Positions 54,510 through 62,660 of a stretch of 64,000 bases of DNA are shown piece by piece (positions within the stretch are counted from its first letter, which is position 1; the number at the start of each line of letters is the position of its first letter). The notes under the pieces are model-generated. The model made no database searches. It was not told the DNA's origin and saw only the letters and a program-made list of their open reading frames with translations. Source of the stretch: an uncultured Acetobacteroides sp. (lineage in GTDB: Bacteria; Bacteroidota; Bacteroidia; Bacteroidales; ZOR0009); contig NZ_OY782755.1 in the NCBI RefSeq assembly GCF_963678165.1, positions 806,001-870,000 on the forward strand, written 5' to 3'. Both the position numbers and the translations under genes were made by a program.

Positions 54510-55380
54510 AAGCGAAACAAAATCCATTCGAAGGGGCATTCGTAACTCCTATCTATCGTCGATAGTAAGCGTTACGCTGGTACTTTTTCTGCTTGGTACT
54601 ATGGGGCTAATAATGCTTAACGCCAAGCAACTTTCCGATAATATTCGTGAGACCGTTGGTTTCAACATCTTCCTAAACGAAAACTTATCGGATGCAGAAG
54701 TTAACCAATTTAATAGGGCACTTAAAAGTAAACCCTACGTTTTTGATACCAAGCTAACTACCAAAGGTGAGGCTGCTCGTCAGTTCTCACAAGAGTTGGG
54801 AGAGGACTTTGTCTCCTTCTTGGGGAAGAATCCGCTGCCAGCCTCTATAACGGTGCAGCTTAAGGCGCAATACTTGGTTGATGCAAACCTTAAAAAAGTT
54901 CAAACTGAAATAGAACGAATGCCACAGGTGCAGGAGGTTGTTTTTCAGGATAATTTGGTTGAGACAATAAATGCTAACGTGAAAAAGGTGAGCCTGATTC
55001 TTATGGTATTTGCAGGCTTGCTTCTTTTTGTGTCGTTGGTGCTGATAAACAATACCATTCGACTAGCGGTATATGCTCGCAGGCAAATAATAAATACCAT
55101 GAAACTGGTAGGAGCAACTTCGAGGTTTATACGTCGTCCGTTTTTACTTCGAGGAGTAGCCCACGGACTTTATGCAGGGATGTTTGCCGTTATGATGCTT
55201 GTTGGGTTATACTTCTTGGCAAAAGAGGAGGTTGGAGATGTAATTTATCTTAACAACATCCAGTGGATCATTATCCTGTTTGGGGCAATCATCGGCATCG
55301 GTGTTGTAATAAACTTTATTTGCACTTACTTTGCAGTGAATAAATTTCTTCGACTAAGGTCGGACGAGATACATTATTAA
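54502..55380 (+). CDS. ftsX: Cell division protein FtsX (ABC transporter permease)
   Basis: A 292-aa protein of normal length. One membrane helix at about 20-40, an extracytoplasmic domain at about 45-160 (NIFLNENLSDAEVNQF, PLPASITVQLK, VQEVVFQDNLVETI), then three more helices, with NNTIRLAVYARRQIINTMKL followed by VGATSRFIRRPFLLRG in the permease core. FtsEX couples ATP hydrolysis to activation of cell-wall hydrolases at the septum; ftsE is not in the window, as is usual for Bacteroidota. The gene overlaps the YfhO gene and is followed after 10 bases by a DUF3098 gene. Confidence 0.95.
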   Translation: MVKSETKSIRRGIRNSYLSSIVSVTLVLFLLGTMGLIMLNAKQLSDNIRETVGFNIFLNENLSDAEVNQFNRALKSKPYVFDTKLTTKGEAARQFSQELGEDFVSFLGKNPLPASITVQLKAQYLVDANLKKVQTEIERMPQVQEVVFQDNLVETINANVKKVSLILMVFAGLLLFVSLVLINNTIRLAVYARRQIINTMKLVGATSRFIRRPFLLRGVAHGLYAGMFAVMMLVGLYFLAKEEVGDVIYLNNIQWIIILFGAIIGIGVVINFICTYFAVNKFLRLRSDEIHY

Positions 55381-55390
55381 AACTAGGATT

Positions 55391-55642
55391 ATGGCTAACG
55401 AAACAAATAACGAGCGCAAAAATTTTGCAGTTGGTAAAGAGAACCTAAAACTAATTCTAATAGGCTTTATTATAGTTGTTATTGGGTTTGTTTTGATGTC
55501 GGGTGGTGGTTCTTCCGATCCAAATGTCTTTGACGAGAGTATTTTTAGTTTCAGGAGAATTACGCTAGCACCAATCGTTGTGCTTGCAGGTTTTGGCTTT
55601 GTGATTTACGCAATCATGAAAAAGCCCAAAGGAGGAGAGTAG
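55391..55642 (+). CDS. DUF3098 small membrane protein
   Basis: An 83-aa protein with two membrane helices (LILIGFIIVVIGFVLMSGGG, and ITLAPIVVLAGFGFVIYAIM). The middle is the family signature DPNVFDESIFSFRR. DUF3098 genes sit between ftsX and uppP across Bacteroidota, suggesting an envelope or division-related role, but no function is known. Confidence 0.92.
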   Translation: MANETNNERKNFAVGKENLKLILIGFIIVVIGFVLMSGGGSSDPNVFDESIFSFRRITLAPIVVLAGFGFVIYAIMKKPKGGE

Positions 55643-55684
55643 AAGTTTGATGCTAGTGAGGGAGTAGATGATGTCTTTACATAA

Positions 55685-55719
55685 GTCTTTTGTCTAATGT
55701 CTAAAATCTAGTGTCTATT
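55685..55719. repeat. Right-arm-type heptamer repeats
   Basis: Five consecutive heptamers of the NTCTNNN type (GTCTTTT, GTCTAAT, GTCTAAA, ATCTAGT, GTCTATT). A matching left arm is at best degenerate (TAGAAGT...GTAGATGA around 55640-55670). Confidence 0.5.
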
Positions 55720-55746
55720 AAAGGTATTATAGTCTTGTCATATCAA

Positions 55747-55778
55747 CTTTCAGGTATTCCTGTTTGAGAACCTGAAAG
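55747..55778 (+). promoter_or_regulatory. Leader hairpin before uppP
   Basis: Perfect 9-bp stem CTTTCAGGT/ACCTGAAAG with a 14-base loop, about 30 bases before the uppP start; TTTTTTAAAA follows after ~15 bases. It may be a terminator of the ftsX unit or an attenuator. Confidence 0.4.
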
Positions 55779-55809
55779 ATGGTATGGCATATTTTTTAAA
55801 ATAGTATTG

Positions 55810-56655
55810 ATGAATACTTTACAGGCAATTATTATTTCTATTGTTGAGGGAATTACAGAGTTTCTTCCTATTTCGTCTACAGGTCATATGATTATTACCC
55901 AAAAGTTGTTGGGGATAGAGAGCACGGAATTTGTAAAAGCCTTTACGGTGAATATACAATTCGGTGCTATTCTTTCGGTTGTAGTGCTGTATTGGCGTAG
56001 GTTTATACCTACATTAAAAACGCTTGGGGTTGATAGTCCTTCTCAAGAATTATCAAAATCACCAATGGAACAGCTTGTGAAATTTTACTTGAAACTACTG
56101 GTTGCTTTTCTTCCTGCAGCCGTTATTGGCTTTACGCTTAGCGATTATATTGACAGCTTGCTGGAGAATGTTGTGGTTGTTGCTATATCGCTTGTTTTAG
56201 GTGGAATTGTACTGCTGTTTATTGATAATATGTTTGGTAAAGCTGGTGACGATCAAGAGGTAACTTATAAAAAGGCACTCAAGATTGGCTTCTTTCAATG
56301 TATTGCGATGGTTCCTGGCGTATCGCGCTCTGCTGCAACAATAATTGGCGGCATGGCTTCGAAGTTAACCCGTCAAAATGCAGCTGAATTTTCGTTTTTC
56401 CTGGCAGTTCCAACTATGTTTGCTGCATCGGCATACAAGTTGCTTAAGGACTATCAAGTCCTGCTCGAGGGAAATAACTTGTATATTTTGGTTTTAGGTA
56501 ACGTTGCCTCCTTTATTGTTGCAATGATATCCATAAAGTACTTGATGAAATATCTTACCAACCATGGCTTCAGAATGTTCGGTTGGTACCGTATTATTGT
56601 GGGAACGGTTATCCTTATTTTGGTGGCATTGGGGATTGACTTACAGGTAATGTAA
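55810..56655 (+). CDS. uppP: Undecaprenyl-diphosphatase UppP/BacA
   Basis: 281 aa from the ATG at 55810; the preceding TTG adds only one residue. It is a multi-spanning inner-membrane enzyme that recycles undecaprenyl pyrophosphate to the monophosphate carrier for peptidoglycan and other surface glycans. Both catalytic regions are visible: EGITEFLPISSTGHMI near the N-terminus (the Glu-rich motif) and PGVSRSAATIIGGM at about 168-181 (the P-G-x-S-R-S motif). It is part of the conserved ftsX-DUF3098-uppP-truB-queA gene order. Confidence 0.96.
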   Translation: MNTLQAIIISIVEGITEFLPISSTGHMIITQKLLGIESTEFVKAFTVNIQFGAILSVVVLYWRRFIPTLKTLGVDSPSQELSKSPMEQLVKFYLKLLVAFLPAAVIGFTLSDYIDSLLENVVVVAISLVLGGIVLLFIDNMFGKAGDDQEVTYKKALKIGFFQCIAMVPGVSRSAATIIGGMASKLTRQNAAEFSFFLAVPTMFAASAYKLLKDYQVLLEGNNLYILVLGNVASFIVAMISIKYLMKYLTNHGFRMFGWYRIIVGTVILILVALGIDLQVM

Positions 56656-56688
56656 TGGCTGCAGAATTGCCTAAATGCATATTTTTTG

Positions 56689-57414
56689 ATGATTATAAAC
56701 CAGATTGATAGCACTACCAAATTCGAAGAAGGGGTAGTGATTACCATTGATAAACCTTACAAATGGACCTCCTTCGATGTGATTCGAAAAGTTCAATCTA
56801 TGTTGAGGTATAAGTTAGGAATTAAGAAGATTAAGGTTGGTCATGCAGGTACGCTTGATCCGCTTGCAACAGGTTTGCTGATTGTTTGTATTGGAAAGGC
56901 AACAAAAAAAATAGAAAGTTTACAGGCGGAGGAGAAGGAGTACATGGCAAATGTTTGCTTTGGAGCAACAACCCCCTGCTTCGACCTAGAAAAGCCTATT
57001 GATGCTGAATATCCTTTTGAACACATCACTGAGGAGAAATTACAACAGATCATTCCCCAGTTTCTTGGCGAACAGGATCAAGTTGCACCGCTCTTTTCGG
57101 CGAAGTTGGTGGACGGTGTTCGAGCGTATGAGTTGGCTCGTGGAGGTTCGGATATGGAGTTGAAGCCCCACCGAATCACTATCCACGAGTTGAGGTTGCT
57201 TCAGTATAACACTCCTGTTGCCGATTTTATGGTTAGGTGCAGTAAAGGAACGTACATTCGTTCACTTGCACGCGATCTGGGATTAGCCCTTGATAGTGGT
57301 GCACACCTTACCGGTTTACGTCGAACTTCCAGTGGAAACTTTCGGGTGGAGGATGCTTATTCGATGGAAAAAATCGAAGAAATGTTTGAAGAACTGAAAC
57401 AAACAAGAAATTGA
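56689..57414 (+). CDS. truB: tRNA pseudouridine(55) synthase TruB
   Basis: 241 aa from the ATG at 56689. It makes the universal pseudouridine 55 in the T-loop of tRNAs. Motif I is at residues 52-60 (HAGTLDPLATG), with catalytic Asp57. Further family blocks are KKIESLQAEEKEYMA, YKWTSFDVIRK near the start, FSAKLVDGVRAYELAR, and CSKGTYIRSLARDLG with LRRTSSGNFRV in the second half. It lacks a long C-terminal PUA extension, as many Bacteroidota TruB do. It is co-directional with uppP and queA (33- and 42-base gaps). Confidence 0.96.
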   Translation: MIINQIDSTTKFEEGVVITIDKPYKWTSFDVIRKVQSMLRYKLGIKKIKVGHAGTLDPLATGLLIVCIGKATKKIESLQAEEKEYMANVCFGATTPCFDLEKPIDAEYPFEHITEEKLQQIIPQFLGEQDQVAPLFSAKLVDGVRAYELARGGSDMELKPHRITIHELRLLQYNTPVADFMVRCSKGTYIRSLARDLGLALDSGAHLTGLRRTSSGNFRVEDAYSMEKIEEMFEELKQTRN

Positions 57415-57456
57415 CACGTACAAAGGACACTTATTGTACCATATAAAGTATCACTA

Positions 57457-58506
57457 ATGAAGCTTTCGCAATACAAATTTGATCTGCCAGCTGAATTAAT
57501 CGCCAAATTTCCAACCCCAAATCGTGATGAATCAAGGTTGATGGTGCTTAATAGAAAGGATAAAACTATTGAGCATAAAGTTTTTAAAGATTTAATCGAC
57601 TATTTTGACGATGGCGACGTCATGGTTTTTAATAACACCAAAGTTTTTCCTGCTCGCTTGTATGGAAACAAGGAGAAAACTGGGGCTCAAATTGAGGTGT
57701 TCCTATTACGCGAGCTAAATCGTGAACAGCGTCTTTGGGATGTGCTTGTTGATCCTGCGCGGAAAATACGTATTGGAAATAAGCTTTACTTTGGCGATGA
57801 TGATCTATTAGTCGCTGAGGTAATCGACAATACCACCTCGCGTGGAAGAACTCTTCGTTTTCTTTTTGATGGAAATTACGAGGAATTTAAGGATGTACTC
57901 TACAAGTTAGGCGAAACCCCTCTTCCAAAATGGGTGCGTAAAGAGGTTGTTCCAGAGGATGCCGAACGATATCAAACTATATTTGCGAAGCATGAGGGGG
58001 CTGTTGCTGCTCCAACTGCAGGTCTTCACTTTAGCCGTGAACTAATGAAGCGTATGGAGATTAAAGGTGTTGATTTTGCAGAAATAACTCTTCACGTTGG
58101 GCTTGGTAACTTCCGTACAGTTGATGTGGAAGATCTTACCAAACATAAAATGGATTCCGAGCAGATCATTATTCCTGAGGAGGCTGTTGGTACGATAAAT
58201 AAGGCAAAGGATGCAAAGAAAAATATTTGTGCTGTTGGAACTACTGTTCTTAGAACGCTCGAAAGTTCTGTTGCCACAAATGGACATCTTAAGCCTTACG
58301 ATGGTTGGACAAACAAGTTTATTTTTCCACCTTACGAATTCTCTGTGCCAACCAGCATGGTTACAAACTTCCACTTGCCATTATCGACGCTGCTAATGAT
58401 GGTGTCGGCATTTGCTGGTTACGATTTTCTTTTTGAAGCCTATGAAGTTGCGCTTAAGGAGAAGTACCGTTTTGGGACATATGGTGATGCAATGCTTATT
58501 CTCTAA
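57457..58506 (+). CDS. queA: S-adenosylmethionine:tRNA ribosyltransferase-isomerase QueA
   Basis: A 349-aa protein of usual length. It transfers the ribosyl group of SAM to preQ1-tRNA to form epoxyqueuosine in GUN-anticodon tRNAs (including tRNA-Asn, encoded just downstream). It shows the complete family pattern: [13 protein letters not shown] at the N-terminus, [22 protein letters not shown] in two blocks, [34 protein letters not shown], and [17 protein letters not shown] followed by HKMDSEQ, then [20 protein letters not shown] near the end. It is the last gene of the ftsX-queA cluster and is followed by a strong terminator. Confidence 0.97.
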   Translation: MKLSQYKFDLPAELIAKFPTPNRDESRLMVLNRKDKTIEHKVFKDLIDYFDDGDVMVFNNTKVFPARLYGNKEKTGAQIEVFLLRELNREQRLWDVLVDPARKIRIGNKLYFGDDDLLVAEVIDNTTSRGRTLRFLFDGNYEEFKDVLYKLGETPLPKWVRKEVVPEDAERYQTIFAKHEGAVAAPTAGLHFSRELMKRMEIKGVDFAEITLHVGLGNFRTVDVEDLTKHKMDSEQIIIPEEAVGTINKAKDAKKNICAVGTTVLRTLESSVATNGHLKPYDGWTNKFIFPPYEFSVPTSMVTNFHLPLSTLLMMVSAFAGYDFLFEAYEVALKEKYRFGTYGDAMLIL

Positions 58507-58527
58507 TCTTTAACGAATCGAATATAT

Positions 58528-58556
58528 AAAAGCCCGCTGTTGCGGGCTTTTTTGTT
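58528..58556 (+). terminator. Rho-independent terminator after queA
   Basis: Stem AAAAGCCCGC/GCGGGCTTTT with a TGTT loop, followed by TT and G. Confidence 0.92.
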
Positions 58557-58589
58557 GTATAGGGGTTGTTCGTGCGATTTGTGATAATA

Positions 58590-58616
58590 AAAAAAGGCGT
58601 CTATTAAGACGCCTTT
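58590..58616 (-). terminator. Terminator of the tRNA-Asn transcript
   Basis: Read on the minus strand: perfect 10-bp stem AAAGGCGTCT/AGACGCCTTT followed by TTTTATTATC, directly 3' of the promoter-distal tRNA-Asn gene. Confidence 0.85.
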
Positions 58617-58617
58617 G

Positions 58618-58691
58618 CTCCTCAACTAGGACTTGAACCTAGGACCCCCTGATTAACAGTCAGGTGCTCTAACCAACTGAGCTATTGAGGA
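58618..58691 (-). tRNA. tRNA-Asn (GTT), copy 1
   Basis: 74 bases on the minus strand. The 7-bp acceptor stem is TCCTCAA/TTGAGGA with discriminator G. The D-loop contains AGCTCAGTTGGTTAGAGC, the anticodon loop is CTGTTAA giving GTT, and the T-arm contains GGTTCAAGTCC. CCA is not encoded. It is identical to the second copy 63 bases upstream in the same transcript direction. Confidence 0.97.
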
Positions 58692-58754
58692 ATGTTGATG
58701 GTTTGAGTAAAACCCAATGTTGTTGCACTTTTTTAATTTGCAAATTTAGGCTTG

Positions 58755-58828
58755 CTCCTCAACTAGGACTTGAACCTAGGACCCCCTGATTAACAGTCAG
58801 GTGCTCTAACCAACTGAGCTATTGAGGA
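58755..58828 (-). tRNA. tRNA-Asn (GTT), copy 2
   Basis: Identical in sequence to copy 1 (acceptor, anticodon GTT, T-loop). The two tandem copies probably share one transcript that ends at the terminator at 58590-58616. Confidence 0.97.
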
Positions 58829-59078
58829 ATAGTGTGCTTGATCTCTCAAATGCGTTGCAAATATAGCTGCTCTATTTTAATCTTGCAAACATTTAGAAAG
58901 TAAATGAGATAAGCACAATTGGTAAAATTTTTCAATGTTGCGATGTCATTCTGTTATTCAGCCCCTTGTGGTGGGGGTGAAATAGAATAAAATATGTGTC
59001 GCTAATTCTGATTTCGGCTAAAGTAAGTATCTTTGGCGCTTCTTTGATCTCGAATAAAACAGAAACAAGATTTACTAG
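58829..59078. other. Intergenic region between tRNA-Asn and the PfkB gene
   Basis: Holds a candidate -7 box for the plus-strand gene (59029-59036). No other structure is recognised. Confidence 0.4.
59029..59036 (+). promoter_or_regulatory. Candidate -7 box of the PfkB-pepP-LOG unit
   Basis: TATCTTTG matches TAnnTTTG exactly, 42 bases before the ATG. A -33 element is not clear. Confidence 0.5.
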
Positions 59079-60062
59079 ATGACATCAGTTTTAGGCTTGG
59101 GCAATGCTCTTGTGGACATTCTTTGTGGCGTACCTAATGACGATTTTCTTAGTCAGTTTGATTTGCCTAAAGGTAGCATGCAGCTAATAGATGAGAATAC
59201 TGCGCTGAAGATATCTCAGCACGTAAAAAAGTACGAGTTGCGCAAAGCGCCAGGAGGCTCGGCTGCAAATACCATTAATGGACTAGCAAAGTTGGGCGTA
59301 AAAACCGGCTTTATAGGTAAGATTGGGAACGACGAGGTTGGTACATTCTTTAAGGAAGATATGATACGAAGTGGTATCATTCCCAACTTAACAATAGGAA
59401 AAGCCCCATCGGGTAGAGCCCTGGTTTTTGTAACTCCCGATTCGGAGCGTACGTTTGCTACTTACCTAGGAGCGGCTGTTGAGCTGGTTCCTGATGAACT
59501 CGACGAGAAGGAGTTTAAGGGGCATGGATATTTCCATATTGAAGGATACTTGGTGCAAAACCACGACTTGGTGCGTCAGGCTGTTAAGATTGCCAAGAAG
59601 CATGGGCTTAAGGTTACCCTAGATTTGGCTAGCTACAATGTGGTGGAGCAAAATATGGAATTCCTTGATGAGATTATTCGCGACTATGTTGATATCGTAT
59701 TTGCCAACCAGGATGAGGCAAAAGCGTTCACCGGTCTTGATCCAGAAGGTGCCTTGTCGGAACTTGCAGGTTTGTGCGATATTGCCATTGTAAAGGTTGG
59801 AAGGAAGGGATCGTTTATCCAACGTGGCAGGGAGGTTCATAAAATTGGTATCATAGAAGCAACGCCACTTGATAAAACTGGTGCGGGGGATTTGTATGCC
59901 TCTGGGTTTATCTACGGGTTAATCAATAAGTATCCGCTTAGCGTTTGTGGGGAAATTGGGTCGATTCTTTCGGGTAAGGTAATTGAGGTTGTTGGTCCTA
60001 AAATGGACGATCATATTTGGGAAAACATCAAGGAGATGATCTCTGAGGTTACGCCAAAATAA
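59079..60062 (+). CDS. PfkB family carbohydrate/nucleoside kinase, adenosine-kinase-like
   Basis: A 327-aa ribokinase-fold protein. The N-terminus reads VLGLGNALVDILCGVP, the substrate-side glycine motif is APGGSAANTINGLAKLG, and GKIGNDEVGTFF follows. The C-terminal PfkB signature DKTGAGDLYASGF starts at residue 265; Asp271 of GAGD is the expected catalytic base and the glycines form the anion hole. The overall pattern is that of the Bacteroidota proteins annotated as adenosine kinase, but sugar versus nucleoside specificity cannot be settled by eye. It heads a co-directional set with aminopeptidase P and a LOG-family gene. Confidence 0.92.
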   Translation: MTSVLGLGNALVDILCGVPNDDFLSQFDLPKGSMQLIDENTALKISQHVKKYELRKAPGGSAANTINGLAKLGVKTGFIGKIGNDEVGTFFKEDMIRSGIIPNLTIGKAPSGRALVFVTPDSERTFATYLGAAVELVPDELDEKEFKGHGYFHIEGYLVQNHDLVRQAVKIAKKHGLKVTLDLASYNVVEQNMEFLDEIIRDYVDIVFANQDEAKAFTGLDPEGALSELAGLCDIAIVKVGRKGSFIQRGREVHKIGIIEATPLDKTGAGDLYASGFIYGLINKYPLSVCGEIGSILSGKVIEVVGPKMDDHIWENIKEMISEVTPK

Positions 60063-60144
60063 GGGTTGATCTTTGCGAACGTTTCTATATATTTGAGATG
60101 AAATGTTACTCTCAAATATTTACAAAACGTAATCTTTTCAAGCT

Positions 60145-61536
60145 ATGTTTCCAAAAGAAGTCTATATAGAGCGTCGAAGCCGTCTCCGTAGCAAAATGCG
60201 TTCGGGAATTGCACTGTTTGTTGGTAATTTTGAAATGCCAATGAACTATCCATCCAACACCTACCGATTCCGTCAGGATAGTAACTTCCTTTACTTCTTC
60301 GGGCTCGATAATCCCGAATTGGTGGGGGTAATGGATTTTGATGCCGGTGTTGATAGCATCTACGGTAACGATATCGATATTGAGGACATCATCTGGATGG
60401 GACCTCAGCCAACTCTTAAAGAGCAAGCCGCTCAGGTAGGCGTTGCTGCGACTAGCCCTTTGGCAGAGCTTCAGGGAAAAATCAGCGCCGCCATCAAGGC
60501 TGGTCGTAAGATTCACTTCTTGCCACCCTATCGCCATCAGAATATGATGGTGCTTAGCGATCTTTTGGGCATTAGTTACAGCGTGCTGCGTGCGTATGCC
60601 TCTGTGGAATTGGTGAAGGCTGTTGTAAGCCTCCGTTCGATTAAGGATAGCTACGAGATTGCCGAAATCGATTTTGCCTGTAACGTTGGCTATCAGATGC
60701 ACGTTGCCGCAATGAGGATGTGCAAGCCTGGCGTTTACGAGCGTGAGATTGCCGGATTTATAGAGGGTGTTGCGCTTCAGGGCGGCGGTGGCGTTTCTTT
60801 CCCCGTAATCCTATCGCAGCATGGCGAGACGCTGCACAACCACTACCATGGCAACTTGCTAGAGAGCGGTAGGCTGATGATTACCGATGCGGGGGCAGAG
60901 CTTGCATCGGGCTACGCATCAGATTTTACCCGTGTAACTCCTATTAGCGGTAAGTTCACCCAAAAGCAGAAGGACATTTACAACATTGTGCTTGCTGCGA
61001 ATAATAATACAGCGATGCTGGCTAAGCCTGGTGTTAAGTATCAGGATGTGCACTTTGCTGCTGCCAAGACGATCACCGAAGGGCTGATGGCGCTTGGGCT
61101 TATGCAGGGCAACGCTGACGAGGCGGTGATGAATGGGGCGCATGCGCTATTCCTCCCTCATGGTTTGGGGCACATGATGGGGCTCGATGTTCACGATATG
61201 GAGGATCTTGGAGAGAACTTCGTTGGCTACGACGAGGAAACCTCGCGCATCGACCAGTTCGGAACGGCCTACCTTCGCCTAGGACGCCGTCTTGAGCCTG
61301 GTTTTGTGATCACCAACGAGCCTGGAATCTACTTCATCCCTGCTCTTATAGCGAAGTGGAAGAGCGAAAAGATCAACTCCTCGTTCATCAACTTCAGCAA
61401 GGTGGAGGAGTACCTCGACTTTGGAGGTATTCGCCTGGAGGATGACCTGCTGATCACCAGCACGGGATGCCGCCTTTTGGGCGAAAAGCGCGTGCCAATT
61501 ACCATCGAAGAGGTGGAAGAGGCTGCTAAAAGCTAA
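60145..61536 (+). CDS. pepP: Xaa-Pro aminopeptidase (aminopeptidase P, M24B)
   Basis: A 463-aa cytoplasmic dinuclear-metal peptidase that removes N-terminal residues before proline. The N-terminal aminopeptidase P domain covers about 1-160 (YIERRSRLRSKMRSG, NTYRFRQDSNFLYFFGLDNPE). The M24 'pita-bread' domain carries the expected metal ligands in order: TDAGAELASGYASDFTR (two Asp), FLPHGLGHMMGLDVHD (His), VITNEPGIYF (Glu) and FGGIRLEDDLL (Glu). Length and motifs are complete. It follows the kinase gene by 82 bases. Confidence 0.95.
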   Translation: MFPKEVYIERRSRLRSKMRSGIALFVGNFEMPMNYPSNTYRFRQDSNFLYFFGLDNPELVGVMDFDAGVDSIYGNDIDIEDIIWMGPQPTLKEQAAQVGVAATSPLAELQGKISAAIKAGRKIHFLPPYRHQNMMVLSDLLGISYSVLRAYASVELVKAVVSLRSIKDSYEIAEIDFACNVGYQMHVAAMRMCKPGVYEREIAGFIEGVALQGGGGVSFPVILSQHGETLHNHYHGNLLESGRLMITDAGAELASGYASDFTRVTPISGKFTQKQKDIYNIVLAANNNTAMLAKPGVKYQDVHFAAAKTITEGLMALGLMQGNADEAVMNGAHALFLPHGLGHMMGLDVHDMEDLGENFVGYDEETSRIDQFGTAYLRLGRRLEPGFVITNEPGIYFIPALIAKWKSEKINSSFINFSKVEEYLDFGGIRLEDDLLITSTGCRLLGEKRVPITIEEVEEAAKS

Positions 61537-61609
61537 CGATATATTGTAGTTAATGGTGGAGAGCTGCTCGCGGTTGCGGGTGGCTCTTTGCTTTCAATCT
61601 GTAGAAATA

Positions 61610-62185
61610 ATGAAGATTTGTGTTTACTGCGCATCGAGCAATAAGGTTGCCGAAAAGTACTTCGGCGTAGCCGAAATATTGGGCAGCCAAATGGCTAAGG
61701 AGGGGCATACCCTCGTGTACGGAGGCGGTTCGATGGGGCTTATGGGGCGCATTGCCGATGTTATGCTGGCGAATGGGGGACATGTTCGCGGGGTAATGCC
61801 CCGGTTTATGGACCAGGTGGAGTGGAGCCATAAGCGCATCAGCGAGATGGTGCTTGTTGAGGATATGCACGAGCGCAAGAAGCTCCTCGTAGAGGGTGTC
61901 GATGCCGTTGTGGCGCTTCCCGGTGGCTGCGGAACCCTGGAGGAGCTGTCGGAGGTGATTACCCTTAAGCGCTTGGGCAAGTTCACCAAGCCCATCATCA
62001 TCCTTAACCTTGACGGGTTTTACGATCCGCTCCAGCTGCTGCTCGATAGGATGGTGGAGGAGCGCTTCATGCGCCCCGAGCATCAGCGCATGTACACCTT
62101 TGTTGAAAGGGCTGAGGATATCATCCCTGCCATAAAGAGCGCTCCCGTTTGGGATGTCGATGCCATAGCCTTCGCAGCGGTGTAG
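61610..62185 (+). CDS. LOG family protein (TIGR00730, nucleoside-5'-monophosphate phosphoribohydrolase-like)
   Basis: 192 aa from the ATG at 61610 ([18 protein letters not shown]), which is the family N-terminus; an upstream in-frame start would add 19 unrelated residues. Motifs are [32 protein letters not shown] and [20 protein letters not shown] (PGGxGTxxE at about 103-111). LOG-family enzymes cleave N6-modified AMP or AMP-like nucleotides to base and ribose 5-phosphate; the physiological role in bacteria is mostly unknown. It is the last gene of the plus-strand unit before a minisatellite. Confidence 0.93.
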   Translation: MKICVYCASSNKVAEKYFGVAEILGSQMAKEGHTLVYGGGSMGLMGRIADVMLANGGHVRGVMPRFMDQVEWSHKRISEMVLVEDMHERKKLLVEGVDAVVALPGGCGTLEELSEVITLKRLGKFTKPIIILNLDGFYDPLQLLLDRMVEERFMRPEHQRMYTFVERAEDIIPAIKSAPVWDVDAIAFAAV

Positions 62186-62207
62186 CTGCTGGCTGATAAG
62201 ATATGGT

Positions 62208-62585
62208 CATCCACCGGCGGTCGAGCATTTTTTAGAGCGTTTGAGTGGTCACCCCTCAGCGGTCGAGCATTTTTTAGAGCATTTAAGTGGTCACCCCTCG
62301 GCGGTTGAGTATTTTTTAGAGCATTTAAGAGGTCACCCCTCGGCGGTCGAGCATTTTTCGGAGCATTTGAGTGGTCACCCCTCAGCGGTCGAGCATTTTT
62401 TAGAGCATTTAGGTGGTCACTCCTCGACGGGTGAGCATTTTTTAGAGCGTTTAAGTGGTCACCCCTCGACGGTTTAGCATTTTTTAGAGCATTTAAGTGG
62501 TCACCCCTCGGTGGTCGAGCATTTTTTAGGGCATTTAGGTGGTCATCCATCGGCAGCCATCAATTTTCTAGAATCTGGAGTAGCC
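62208..62585. repeat. Minisatellite E: eight copies (plus one partial) of a 42-bp unit
   Basis: Eight exact-length 42-base units from 62208 to 62543, then a decayed ninth. Each reads CACCCCTCGGCGGTCGAGCA followed by TTTTTTAGAGCATTTAAGTG and GT. Both strands are open through the array (plus [14 protein letters not shown]-like, minus [14 protein letters not shown]-like 14-mers), but neither has a credible gene start. It lies between the convergent LOG and ribD genes. Confidence 0.9.
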
Positions 62586-62601
62586 ATCAGTCCCATGGTG
62601 C

Positions 62602-62653
62602 CCGCATGCCAGAAGAGCCAGCACGTAAACGGGCTGGCTCTTCTGGCATGCGG
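62602..62653. terminator. Long perfect hairpin between LOG-family gene and ribD
   Basis: A 21-bp perfect stem (62602-62622 with 62633-62653) around a 10-base loop, 8 bases beyond the ribD stop. There is no T tract; it is probably a bidirectional terminator or mRNA 3'-end protector. Confidence 0.7.
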
Positions 62654-62660
62654 TATTGGG

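Noticed and set aside
58618-58828. Tandem tRNA-Asn genes as an integration hotspot
   Set aside because: No integrase or attachment-site duplication is seen next to them; they are flanked by housekeeping genes.
21524-62585. Tandem arrays as CRISPR
   Set aside because: Units are contiguous with no unique spacers, and no cas genes are present.
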